Positions 16,496 to 24,839 of a stretch of DNA of 64,000 bases are shown here, in pieces. A model generated the notes under the pieces. That model was not told the origin of the DNA. It saw nothing but the letters and a program-made list of their open reading frames with translations, and did no database searches. The first letter of the stretch is position 1. Every line of letters starts with the position of its first letter. The DNA lies in contig NZ_MPCX01000011.1 in assembly GCF_001874145.1 (NCBI RefSeq), forward strand, positions 62,001 through 126,000, in the 5' to 3' direction. This DNA comes from Lacinutrix sp. MedPE-SW. Lineage in GTDB: Bacteria > Bacteroidota > Bacteroidia > Flavobacteriales > Flavobacteriaceae. Position numbers and translations under genes: made by a program.

Positions 16496-17715
16496 TATTG
16501 CTGTGTTAAATAATTAATAATCGTTGATTGAACATAATAAGTTCTAATTGATTCTATTTGGTTCATTTGAAATTTTAACTGCAACTCTTGAATATCCAAA
16601 ACATCATTAAAATCAATCGTTCCTGTTTCATAGCTTTTAATTAAAATGTCTTCTGCATCTTTTGCTTGCTGTAGGTTTTTGGTTTGGGTAGCATAACTTA
16701 TTCTTGCAGAAATGCGTTCGTTATTCGCTTTGTCTAAAAGAGTTTCCAATGAATTTAAACGTTCCTGTTTTTGAGCAGTAATTTCCTGCTGTTGCAACTC
16801 ATTTTGTTTGGTCTGGGATTTATATTTCTTATTGAAAATTGGGATAGACACCGAAACCATTGGCATTACAATATCCTTTCCGTTATCGCTGAAATCCATA
16901 TTTGGTCTTTCAGCAACATTGATATAATCTAATCCAAAACCAATCATTGGACTGCTTTCTTTTTGATTTAATAATTCTGATTGCTTTATGGATTGAAAGA
17001 GTTTATCATATTTTAGTAATTCAGGATGTAATGCTAAATTTTCAGAAGTAATATCAAAGTCTTCTGAAGGTATCATTAAACTATCTACCACATTCACGGT
17101 AACATCATTATCTCTATTCAATAAATTATTGAAGTTAGTTTGTTCTGCTAAAAATTGTTGTTGCAATACATCTTTTAATTGTTGCATTTCGTTTTGACGC
17201 ATTTGCAATCGCAACACATCTACTGCGGATGCTTTACCAACCTCAACAGAAGTTAATGCCAACGTCTCATAAGTTTCTAATAGTTTAATGTTTTCAGTTA
17301 AGACCTCTTGCTTTGCTTTGTTGGCGTATAGATTATAATAGGATTGTGATACCGAAGCCATTAGTTTTCGCTTTGCGATAACGATGTCCTCGTATTTAGC
17401 ATCTGCCAATGAACTCACATAATTTTCTCTCGATGTAATGGTTCCGAACCACGGTAACATTTGTTTAGCAGAAACCTTAAAGCGTTGTGCACCTGTTCGT
17501 GTTTCTGGCTCACTCACAAAATAACCAACACCAAATTCGGTATTAGGAATGGTGTTGACCTCGTTTACCTTTTCGGAAGCTCTTTTGTATTGTAACTCAA
17601 ACTTTTGAATTTCTGGATTGTTTGATTCTGCTTCTTGAATGTAGGATTGAAGCTCTTGTGCTTTCGCGAAAGCGGAAACAAACAAAATGCTGATTATTAG
17701 AATTATATTTTTCAT
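16495..17715 (-). CDS. cusC: TolC-family outer-membrane channel of metal efflux pump
   Basis: 406 residues with a signal peptide (SAFAKAQ cleavage region). The remainder is the TolC/OEP helical repeat with paired long coiled-coil regions (for example LLDKANNERISARISYATQT) and the end segment DFNDVLDIQELQLKFQ. It forms the exit duct for the CusAB pump. Its start overlaps the end of cusA by 4 bp (ATGA type). The signal peptide region is encoded across a perfect 14-bp palindrome, GCTTTCGCGAAAGC, at 17660-17673. Confidence 0.9.
   Translation of the reverse strand: MKNIILIISILFVSAFAKAQELQSYIQEAESNNPEIQKFELQYKRASEKVNEVNTIPNTEFGVGYFVSEPETRTGAQRFKVSAKQMLPWFGTITSRENYVSSLADAKYEDIVIAKRKLMASVSQSYYNLYANKAKQEVLTENIKLLETYETLALTSVEVGKASAVDVLRLQMRQNEMQQLKDVLQQQFLAEQTNFNNLLNRDNDVTVNVVDSLMIPSEDFDITSENLALHPELLKYDKLFQSIKQSELLNQKESSPMIGFGLDYINVAERPNMDFSDNGKDIVMPMVSVSIPIFNKKYKSQTKQNELQQQEITAQKQERLNSLETLLDKANNERISARISYATQTKNLQQAKDAEDILIKSYETGTIDFNDVLDIQELQLKFQMNQIESIRTYYVQSTIINYLTQQ
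17660..17673. repeat. 14-bp palindrome inside the cusC signal peptide region
   Basis: Perfect self-complementary GCTTTCGCGAAAGC, encoding part of the SAFAKA region. I recall this palindrome as frequent in some flavobacterial genomes, but that is memory, not a count made here. Confidence 0.6.
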
Positions 17716-20700
17716 TTTGATGTTCTTTTAAGTTGAAATTCGGCTTTCCAGCTATATAATACTGGAACTACAAATAAGGTTATTAAGGCTATAAGCATTC
17801 CACCAAAACTTGGTATTGCCATAGGTATCATTATATCGCTTCCTCGACCTGTAGAGGTTAATACTGGTAATAATGCTAAAATGGTTGTAGCTGTAGTCAT
17901 TAAACACGGTCTGATTCGTTTTTCACCTGCTTCAACAACTGATGCTCTAATTTCCTTTTTATTATCTGGTGTGTTTCTATCGAATGTTTGGGTTAAATAA
18001 GTTGCCATTACTACACCATCATCGGTTGCTATACCGAAGAGTGCAATAAACCCAACCCAAACTGCAACACTTAAATTGATTGGGTGCATTTGGAATAAAT
18101 CGCGTAGGTTTTCACCAAAGAAATTGAAGTTTAAAAACCAACCTTGACCATAGAGCCAAATCATTATAAAACCACCTGCAAACGCTACTGCGATACCTGT
18201 GAATACCATTAAGGACGTACCAACCGAACGGAACTGGAAATACAGAATTAAGAAAATGATTGCCAATGCTAACGGTACAACAACCGATAAGGTTTTTTCG
18301 GCTCGTAACTGATTTTCATACGTTCCTGTGAATGCATAGTTGATTCCTTTTGGAACTATCAATTCACCAGAATCTATCTTTTCTTGGATTAGTGCTTGTG
18401 CATTTTCTACGACATTGACTTCTGCAAAACCATCCATTTTATCAAACAATACATAGCCAATCAAAAAGGTGTCTTCACTTTTAATGACTTGCGGACCTTG
18501 TTCGTATCTAATAGATGCTAATTCATTTAAAGGCACAGGGCTACCTTTTTCTACTGGTACATAAATCTGTTTTAAGTCGGTAGGATTTGCTCGTAATTCT
18601 CTTGGATAACGTACACGAACACCATAACGCTCACGACCTTCAACAGTTTGGGTTAAGACCATTCCACCGACTGCAACTTTTAATACATTTTGCACATCAT
18701 CAATGGATATACCATAACGTGCTATTTTCTCTCTGTCAATATCGATGAGCAGATAAGGCTTACCAACAATACGGTCTGCAAAAACAGCTTCTTTTTTAAC
18801 ACCTTCGGCTTGTTTTAAAATATCTTCCAATTGTACGCCAAATGCTTCAATCTGCTTTAAATCTTGACCTCTTACTTTAATTCCCATTGGTGCTCGCATT
18901 CCTGTTTGAAGCATTACCAATCGGGTTTCAATAGGTTGTAGTTTTGGTGCAGAGGTAACACCAGGCAATTTGGTGACTCTTACAATTTCATTCCAAATAT
19001 CGTCTGGTGATTCAATTTTTGGTCGCCAGTTACGATAGTACTCGCCATCATCATCTTCAATTAATTGAGACCTTTTTATAGTGCTAAAAATGACGTTTTC
19101 GGAATTATTAGGATTAGAAACCAAACTACCATCCTTCAATTCAAAGAAGCCATCATCATTTACTTTGTAGCGTTGGCGTACTCCGTTTTCATTCAGCATA
19201 TATTCTGGTTTGTACTGAATAATATTTTCATACATTGATAATGGTGCTGGGTCTAAAGCTGATTCTGTACGACCTGCTTTACCAACTACTGTTTCAATCT
19301 CTGGAATACTGGCTACTGCCATATCCAATTGTTGTAAAACACGTTTATTTTCTTCCACGCCAGAATGTGGCATCGAGGTTGGCATTAGTAAAAAAGAACC
19401 TTCATTTAATGATGGCATAAACTCTTTACCTGTGTTTTTCATAATGAAAAAACCTGCAATTACAATTGCTGTTGGGGCAGACAAAAAGAGTAGCTTATTA
19501 TCTAAACACCATTTTAAAATGCGTGTGTAGTATTTTATAAATAATGAGAAAACACCTAATAAACCAAAGCAAATAACACTAACAAAAATGAGGTTCCAAA
19601 AAATGCTTTTATCAACGCCTAATGGTCTCCAATATTCGGCTAATAAGAATACTATTGCTGATGCTGAAATAATAATATTAATACGATTAGCTTGATTGGC
19701 TGTTATCTTATTTTGAAGATGGAGTCCTGCTGTAATTCCAAATGCTATTAATACCAGTCCTAACCAATATCCATAAATCAATGCAGTGATACCTGATGCT
19801 ATTAAAACACCATTTAAAACATATTTAAAAGTGTTTTTAATGTTTTTCTTTCTGAATAAAAATGCAGCAAAAGGAGGAATTAAAAATAACGCTACAATAA
19901 TGGATGCTGTTAATGCGAAAGTCTTTGTGAAGGCTAATGGTCTGAATAGTTTTCCTTCTGCACCAATCATAGTGAATACAGGAATGAAACTGATAATAGT
20001 TGTCATAACTGCGGTTACGATTGCACCAGAGACTTCAGCGGTTGCGTTATAGACTACTGTGTTTATGGGTAACTTTTTATGAGATTCCTCGTCGCTCGTT
20101 CCTTGCTCTGTCGGAATGACATTTTCGTTTTCATCCAAATGCCTTATAATGTTTTCTGATAGTATGACACCTACGTCGACCATTGTACCAATAGCAATAG
20201 CAATACCTGATAATGCGACAATGTTGGCATCGACACCAAAGAGTTTCATTGCAATAAACACCATTAAGACTGCTACAGGTAATAGTCCGGAAATTAATAC
20301 TGAAGCCCGAAGATTAAATACCATAATGATAATGACCAGAATGGTGATTAGTATTTCTAAAGTCAATGCTTCGTTAAGAGTGCCTAATGTTTCTTGTATC
20401 AGTTCTGTTCTGTCATAAAAAGGCACTATGGTAACTTGTGAGGTTCTACCATCCGCTAATACTTTTGAAGGTAATCCAGCACTTAATTCATTAATTTTTT
20501 CCTTTACGTTATTGATAACTTCCATTGGGTTTGCGCCATAACGAGCTACCACAACAGCACCAACAACCTCTGCGCCTTCTTTATCTAATAAACCACGTCT
20601 TGTTGCAGGACCTAATGAAACTTTACCAATATCCTTTATCCTAATTGAAGTATAATCTTCTGAAGTGACTACTGCATTTTCGATGTCTGAAATGGATTTC

Positions 20701-21464
20701 ACATAACCCAAACCACGAACTAAATATTCGGCTTGGTTAATTTCCAAAGTCTGTGCACCAATATCCTTGTTGCTTTCTTTAACTGCTTTTACAACGTGAT
20801 GCAATCGAATATTATATTGACGCATCAGTTCTGGATTCACATCCACTTGATATTCTTGAACATATCCACCAATAGAAGCAACCTCTGAAACACCACTTGC
20901 AGAGGACAACGCATACTTTACATAGTAATCTTGAATACTGCGTAACTCTTGCAAATCCCAACCACCAGTAACATTTCCGTTTTCGTCACGACCTTCAAGC
21001 GTGTACCAGAATATTTGTCCTAATCCTGTGGCATCGGGACCCAAAGCAGGATTAACACCTTCGGGTAATAAACCACTTGGTAAGGAATTAAGTTTTTCGA
21101 GAATACGACTTCTACTCCAGTAAAATTCGATGTCTTCTTCAAAAATGATATAGATACTTGAAAAGCCGAACATAGAAGAACTACGAATGGTTTTTACTCC
21201 CGGAATACCGAGTAAAGATGTTGTAAGTGGATAGGTGATTTGGTCTTCTATATCTTGTGGCGAACGACCATCCCATTTAGTAAATACAATTTGTTGATTT
21301 TCTCCAATATCCGGAATGGCATCAACAGCCACAGGATTACTTGGTAAGAAACCAGTGTCCCAATTAAAAGGTGCATTTACTGTTCCCCAACCTATAAAGA
21401 GAACAAGTAATAATACAGCTACGAGTTTATTTTCTATTAAAAATTTGATGCTTTTATTTAGCAT
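17712..21464 (-). CDS. cusA: CusA/CzcA-type RND heavy-metal efflux pump, enlarged form
   Basis: 1250 residues against about 1050 for E. coli CusA. It has the family N-terminus, the helix-4 motif AIAIGTMVDVGVILSEN (CusA-like GxMVD), two porter halves and the second membrane bundle. Sites aligned with the CusA methionine triad keep Met (LVMLQTGM, AVGGMV, DKMDGF), pointing to Cu+/Ag+ export. The extra length comes from about 110 residues with three or four added hydrophobic helices after AAFLFRKK and an acidic insert of about 60 residues in the periplasmic half. A GC-rich 40-bp repeat is inserted in frame at 20081-20120. The gene overlaps cusC by 4 bp. Confidence 0.93.
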   Translation of the reverse strand: MLNKSIKFLIENKLVAVLLLVLFIGWGTVNAPFNWDTGFLPSNPVAVDAIPDIGENQQIVFTKWDGRSPQDIEDQITYPLTTSLLGIPGVKTIRSSSMFGFSSIYIIFEEDIEFYWSRSRILEKLNSLPSGLLPEGVNPALGPDATGLGQIFWYTLEGRDENGNVTGGWDLQELRSIQDYYVKYALSSASGVSEVASIGGYVQEYQVDVNPELMRQYNIRLHHVVKAVKESNKDIGAQTLEINQAEYLVRGLGYVKSISDIENAVVTSEDYTSIRIKDIGKVSLGPATRRGLLDKEGAEVVGAVVVARYGANPMEVINNVKEKINELSAGLPSKVLADGRTSQVTIVPFYDRTELIQETLGTLNEALTLEILITILVIIIMVFNLRASVLISGLLPVAVLMVFIAMKLFGVDANIVALSGIAIAIGTMVDVGVILSENIIRHLDENENVIPTEQGTSDEESHKKLPINTVVYNATAEVSGAIVTAVMTTIISFIPVFTMIGAEGKLFRPLAFTKTFALTASIIVALFLIPPFAAFLFRKKNIKNTFKYVLNGVLIASGITALIYGYWLGLVLIAFGITAGLHLQNKITANQANRINIIISASAIVFLLAEYWRPLGVDKSIFWNLIFVSVICFGLLGVFSLFIKYYTRILKWCLDNKLLFLSAPTAIVIAGFFIMKNTGKEFMPSLNEGSFLLMPTSMPHSGVEENKRVLQQLDMAVASIPEIETVVGKAGRTESALDPAPLSMYENIIQYKPEYMLNENGVRQRYKVNDDGFFELKDGSLVSNPNNSENVIFSTIKRSQLIEDDDGEYYRNWRPKIESPDDIWNEIVRVTKLPGVTSAPKLQPIETRLVMLQTGMRAPMGIKVRGQDLKQIEAFGVQLEDILKQAEGVKKEAVFADRIVGKPYLLIDIDREKIARYGISIDDVQNVLKVAVGGMVLTQTVEGRERYGVRVRYPRELRANPTDLKQIYVPVEKGSPVPLNELASIRYEQGPQVIKSEDTFLIGYVLFDKMDGFAEVNVVENAQALIQEKIDSGELIVPKGINYAFTGTYENQLRAEKTLSVVVPLALAIIFLILYFQFRSVGTSLMVFTGIAVAFAGGFIMIWLYGQGWFLNFNFFGENLRDLFQMHPINLSVAVWVGFIALFGIATDDGVVMATYLTQTFDRNTPDNKKEIRASVVEAGEKRIRPCLMTTATTILALLPVLTSTGRGSDIMIPMAIPSFGGMLIALITLFVVPVLYSWKAEFQLKRTSK
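20081..20120. repeat. 40-bp GC-rich segment inside cusA, looks like a dispersed repeat
   Basis: 55% GC in an AT-rich gene. On the minus strand it begins GTCATTCCGACAGAGC and ends GACGAGGAATCTC, a form I know from intergenic dispersed repeats in Bacteroidota. Here it is in frame and adds about 13 polar residues (VIPTEQGTSDEES) to a cytoplasmic loop after helix 4. Confidence 0.6.
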
Positions 21465-21573
21465 TATCTTTGATTATTAAACAGTTAGACATAGGTGTTA
21501 AGAAAACACCGAATACAGCAAATTATCCTTACAACATTGCAGTCATAGGATAAAAAAGTCTATAGTTTAAAAA

Positions 21574-21987
21574 TCAAATTAAGTATGTCTCGTCAATCTT
21601 GTAGAGTTGCCTTATGACGAGTGGTGGTTTGTATTCTTCGTAAGTAGAAACGTTATTTTCTAAACCTTCAAAAAGGTTAATGTAAGTGTAAACAAATGAA
21701 GCTATAAATAGGTGTTGTTCAAATGTGATTTTGTCAACTTGCAATTGTAATTCGTCTTGACCTTCAATTGCTAACTGTTTATCATCACAACAATTTTTCT
21801 TGGTAATAGAACATCCTTCGGTTGAAGGCTTTTCCATTTCCATTCCGCACCCTTTGGCCTTATGAAAAATAGCAGTTTCTACTAACGTATCTCCGCAATA
21901 ATGCATATTCACAGTAAATGACATTGTAGAGAATAACACTACAAAAGTCATTGCTAAAGACATTATTTTATGGAAAATCTGCTTCAT
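21574..21987 (-). CDS. HYC_CC_PP family small secreted protein
   Basis: 137 residues from the ATG at 21987, which gives a proper signal peptide (MKQIFHKIMSLAMTFVVLFS); the frame is open to an ATG at 22017 but that adds ten residues before the signal. Family signatures are all present: NMHYCGD, KKNCCDD and YKPP near the end. These Cys/His-rich periplasmic proteins occur with metal systems in Bacteroidota and probably bind metal ions. It sits between the P-type ATPase gene (71 bp) and cusA (109 bp). Confidence 0.8.
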   Translation of the reverse strand: MKQIFHKIMSLAMTFVVLFSTMSFTVNMHYCGDTLVETAIFHKAKGCGMEMEKPSTEGCSITKKNCCDDKQLAIEGQDELQLQVDKITFEQHLFIASFVYTYINLFEGLENNVSTYEEYKPPLVIRQLYKIDETYLI

Positions 21988-22058
21988 ATTGATTGCGAAG
22001 TTACGAAATTTTAACAACTATTGATTTTGTTTAACAGAAGTTTAATTGATTAATCTGC

Positions 22059-24008
22059 TTAATCCCAAGTCATTCGTTGTAATCTGACTGCGTTTAAAAT
22101 TGCTAATAATGCTACTCCTACATCTGCAAAAACTGCTTCCCACATTGTAGCTAAACCACCTGCTCCTAATATTAAGACAATGACTTTAACACCAAACGCT
22201 AAAATGATATTCTGCCAAACTATTTTTCGTGTAGAACGACTTATTTTAATGGCTCTAACAACTTTTGAAGGTTGGTCTGTTTGAATAATAACGTCTGCGG
22301 TTTCTATGGCGACATCACTACCTAAACCACCCATTGCAATACCAACGTTACTTGCTGCTAAAACAGGTGCATCGTTTATACCATCACCAATAAAAGCTAT
22401 TTTGTTTTCAGGGTTTTTCTTTAAAATCTCAACTTCGTTTAACTTATCTTCTGGTAGTAAACCACCTTTAGCATTTTCAATATTTAGTTCTTTTGCAACT
22501 TGTTGGGTAATGGAATCTTTATCACCAGAAAGCATCATAATTTTTTTAATGCCTACTTTGTGTAATTCTGTTATAGTTTCTTTTGCATCTTCCTTTAATT
22601 CATCTGCTATGACTACATAACCTGCAAATTGATTATCGATTGCAACTAATACTATCGATTCTACAATAGATTCCGTTTCAGATGGAACATTTATATTATT
22701 CGCAGTCATTAAGGCTTTATTTCCTACTAAAACTGTTTTACCATTAACAACGCCTTTTAAACCTTTACCTGCAATTTCAGAAACGTCTTGAGCTTCAAAA
22801 TCTTCTCCTTCTGATTTATACTCTAAAATTGCTTTAGCAATTGGATGCGTGGATTGTTCTTCCATCGCCATTAAATATTGCATAAATTCGGTTTCTTTCC
22901 AATCAATTGCTTTTACTTCTTTAATTTTAAAAACACCTTTAGTTACGGTTCCTGTTTTGTCCATTACCAAAGTATTTATCTTGGTCATTGCATCTAAAAA
23001 TGAAGCACCTTTAAATAAGATTCCATTTTTTGAAGCTGCTCCCAATCCACCGAAATATCCTAATGGAATTGAAATCACTAACGCACAAGGACAAGATATT
23101 ACCAAGAAAATTAATGCTCTGTATAACCAATCTCTAAACACATAATCATCTACAAAAAAGTAAGGTATAAAAGTAACACCAATAGCTAAAAACACTACAA
23201 TTGGTGTGTAGATACGAGCAAACTGTCTGATGAATAATTCTGTTTTAGATTTACGTGCTGTTGCATTTTGAACCAAGTCTAATATTCTCGCAATAGAACT
23301 ATCTTCAAAGGTGTTGGTTACCTCAACTTCAATAACGCTTTCCAAATTAATACTACCCGCGTAAACCTTTGCTTCTTTTTGAATGGAATCTGGTTTGCTT
23401 TCTCCTGTTAACGCAGCTGTATTTAAAGATGCTTTTTCGGATAATAAAATGCCATCCAATGGAATTTTTTCACCTACACGAATTTGAATTTTCTCTCCAA
23501 TATTGACAACTTCAGGCGAAACACTTTTATAATCTCCCTCACGAAATACATTGGCTTCTTTAGGTCTAACATCTAATAATGCTTTTATATTTCCTTTTGC
23601 ACGATTTACAGCAGCACTTTGAAATAATTCGCCTACTGCATAAAATAGCATTACTGCAACACCTTCGGGATATTCACCAATAACAAATGCACCAATGGTT
23701 GCTATAGACATTAAAAAGAACTCTGTAAAAACATCACCTTTTTTAATACTAATCCAACCCTCTTTTACAACAGGAAACCCTACAGGAAGATATGCAATAC
23801 CATACCAAGCAATACGAATCCAATCCTTAAAGAATGAAACATCAAAATAATCTAAACCTATACCAATGATAAGCATTATAAAACTTATTATTGCAGGCAC
23901 GTAGGTTTTGAATGCACTTCCATTACCGTGATTATGACCATCATTATGCGTGTGTTGCACTTCTGAATTTGGTTTTAAATCTCTTAAATTGACTTTCTTT
24001 TTTTTCAT
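22059..24008 (-). CDS. P1B-type ATPase, Zn/Cd/Pb exporter
   Basis: 649 residues. It has a His-rich N-terminus (THNDGHNHGNG) with no HMA domain, eight predicted membrane helices, the actuator TGES, the SCPCAL metal site in helix 6, the phosphorylation motif DKTGTVTKG, and the GDGINDAPVLA hinge. Helix 7 has a Lys (FGVKVIVLIL) and helix 8 has DVGVALLAILNA, the P1B-2 signature for Zn2+, Cd2+ and Pb2+, unlike the YN/MxxSS of copper pumps. It complements the CusABC pump. The gene overlaps the upstream DUF3703 gene by 4 bp. Confidence 0.93.
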   Translation of the reverse strand: MKKKKVNLRDLKPNSEVQHTHNDGHNHGNGSAFKTYVPAIISFIMLIIGIGLDYFDVSFFKDWIRIAWYGIAYLPVGFPVVKEGWISIKKGDVFTEFFLMSIATIGAFVIGEYPEGVAVMLFYAVGELFQSAAVNRAKGNIKALLDVRPKEANVFREGDYKSVSPEVVNIGEKIQIRVGEKIPLDGILLSEKASLNTAALTGESKPDSIQKEAKVYAGSINLESVIEVEVTNTFEDSSIARILDLVQNATARKSKTELFIRQFARIYTPIVVFLAIGVTFIPYFFVDDYVFRDWLYRALIFLVISCPCALVISIPLGYFGGLGAASKNGILFKGASFLDAMTKINTLVMDKTGTVTKGVFKIKEVKAIDWKETEFMQYLMAMEEQSTHPIAKAILEYKSEGEDFEAQDVSEIAGKGLKGVVNGKTVLVGNKALMTANNINVPSETESIVESIVLVAIDNQFAGYVVIADELKEDAKETITELHKVGIKKIMMLSGDKDSITQQVAKELNIENAKGGLLPEDKLNEVEILKKNPENKIAFIGDGINDAPVLAASNVGIAMGGLGSDVAIETADVIIQTDQPSKVVRAIKISRSTRKIVWQNIILAFGVKVIVLILGAGGLATMWEAVFADVGVALLAILNAVRLQRMTWD

Positions 24009-24367
24009 TTAATATCTAATAATTTTTCAATGTCATTGGGAATAGGCATTCGTTTTAATGGTGGCACGTTTGCTCCACCAGTATTACCAAGTGGAACGTG
24101 ATTTATAAATGATTTCCAGCCACCCACAAGCAACCTAATTATTTGACCTATTACTTCTTTCGTATCTTTTTGTCTAAATCCAAATTTTAGCATTAACCAA
24201 TGTGAATAGGTATGTTCTATTGGATAAGATTGCCCTATGATATGACTGCGTTCTAAATGATACCAAGCATTGCCAAAACGCTTATTTTCTAAACAGAAAC
24301 TGTATAGTTTTAATTCTTCGTTATACGCCAGTTTTAGATGTTTAGGTATTTTGGTATTAAACTTCAT
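24005..24367 (-). CDS. DUF3703 family protein
   Basis: 120 residues from the internal ATG at 24367 (MKFNTKIPKHLKLAYNEELK). The frame stays open to an ATG at 24409, but that start would lie on the TGCAAT operator candidate and adds residues unlike the family. Family features include AWYHLERSHIIGQSYP, HTYSHWLML and the Gly-rich GNTGGANV near the end. DUF3703 genes commonly neighbour metal-efflux genes; the conserved His residues may bind metal, but function is unknown. Stop overlaps the P-type ATPase start by 4 bp. Confidence 0.8.
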   Translation of the reverse strand: MKFNTKIPKHLKLAYNEELKLYSFCLENKRFGNAWYHLERSHIIGQSYPIEHTYSHWLMLKFGFRQKDTKEVIGQIIRLLVGGWKSFINHVPLGNTGGANVPPLKRMPIPNDIEKLLDIK

Positions 24368-24404
24368 ATCCTCTAATTTTGGATAAATGTACTTTAATAG
24401 TAAG

Positions 24405-24425
24405 TGCAATGGAAGTGCAATTATT
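24405..24425. promoter_or_regulatory. candidate metal-regulator operator, internal promoter
   Basis: Two TGCAAT half-sites 11 bp apart followed by TATT. It differs at only 2 of 21 positions from the site at 27422-27442. It overlaps the end of the Fur-family gene and ends 37 nt before the DUF3703 ATG, so it probably controls an internal promoter for DUF3703 and the ATPase. Confidence 0.55.
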
Positions 24426-24837
24426 AGCCACTACACTTATCGCAAATACCTTTTACCACCAAATTTACATTCTCTGACACAAAACCATCAGGCACTTTAA
24501 TTTGCGGTATTTTATGTTCTGTTAGGCAAATGGTTTCATTACAATTGTTACAATGGAAATGTAAATGCAAATCGTTTTTTATATCACAATTACATCCCTT
24601 TTCGCATAACGCATATTTTGTTATCCCTGTGCCATCGTCTATTTGATGCACAATATCCTTTTCTTCAAAAGTTTTAATAGTTCTGTACAAGGTAGTTCTA
24701 TCTGCTTTTTCAAAAGCACTTTCAATATCACTTAATGTTACCGCTATCTCTTTTTCTGCAAGAAACTTATAAATTAATAGACGCATTGCTGTAACACGAA
24801 TATTTTTTGACTCTAATACTTGTTCTATTGTTTCCAT
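24424..24837 (-). CDS. Fur-family metalloregulator (Zur/PerR-like)
   Basis: 137 residues. It has an N-terminal winged helix (RVTAMRLLIYKFL, DRTTLYRTIKTF) and a C-terminal dimerisation domain with two Cys-x-x-Cys zinc pairs (CNNC and CDKC). His-rich HLHFHC and an unusual inserted CEKGCNCD may form the sensing site. It most likely represses the metal operon when starved of metal or releases it on metal excess; the sensed ion cannot be told. It is 2 nt after the TonB receptor gene. The two TGCAAT-type sites at 24405 and 27422 are its candidate targets. Confidence 0.88.
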   Translation of the reverse strand: METIEQVLESKNIRVTAMRLLIYKFLAEKEIAVTLSDIESAFEKADRTTLYRTIKTFEEKDIVHQIDDGTGITKYALCEKGCNCDIKNDLHLHFHCNNCNETICLTEHKIPQIKVPDGFVSENVNLVVKGICDKCSG

Positions 24838-24839
24838 AT

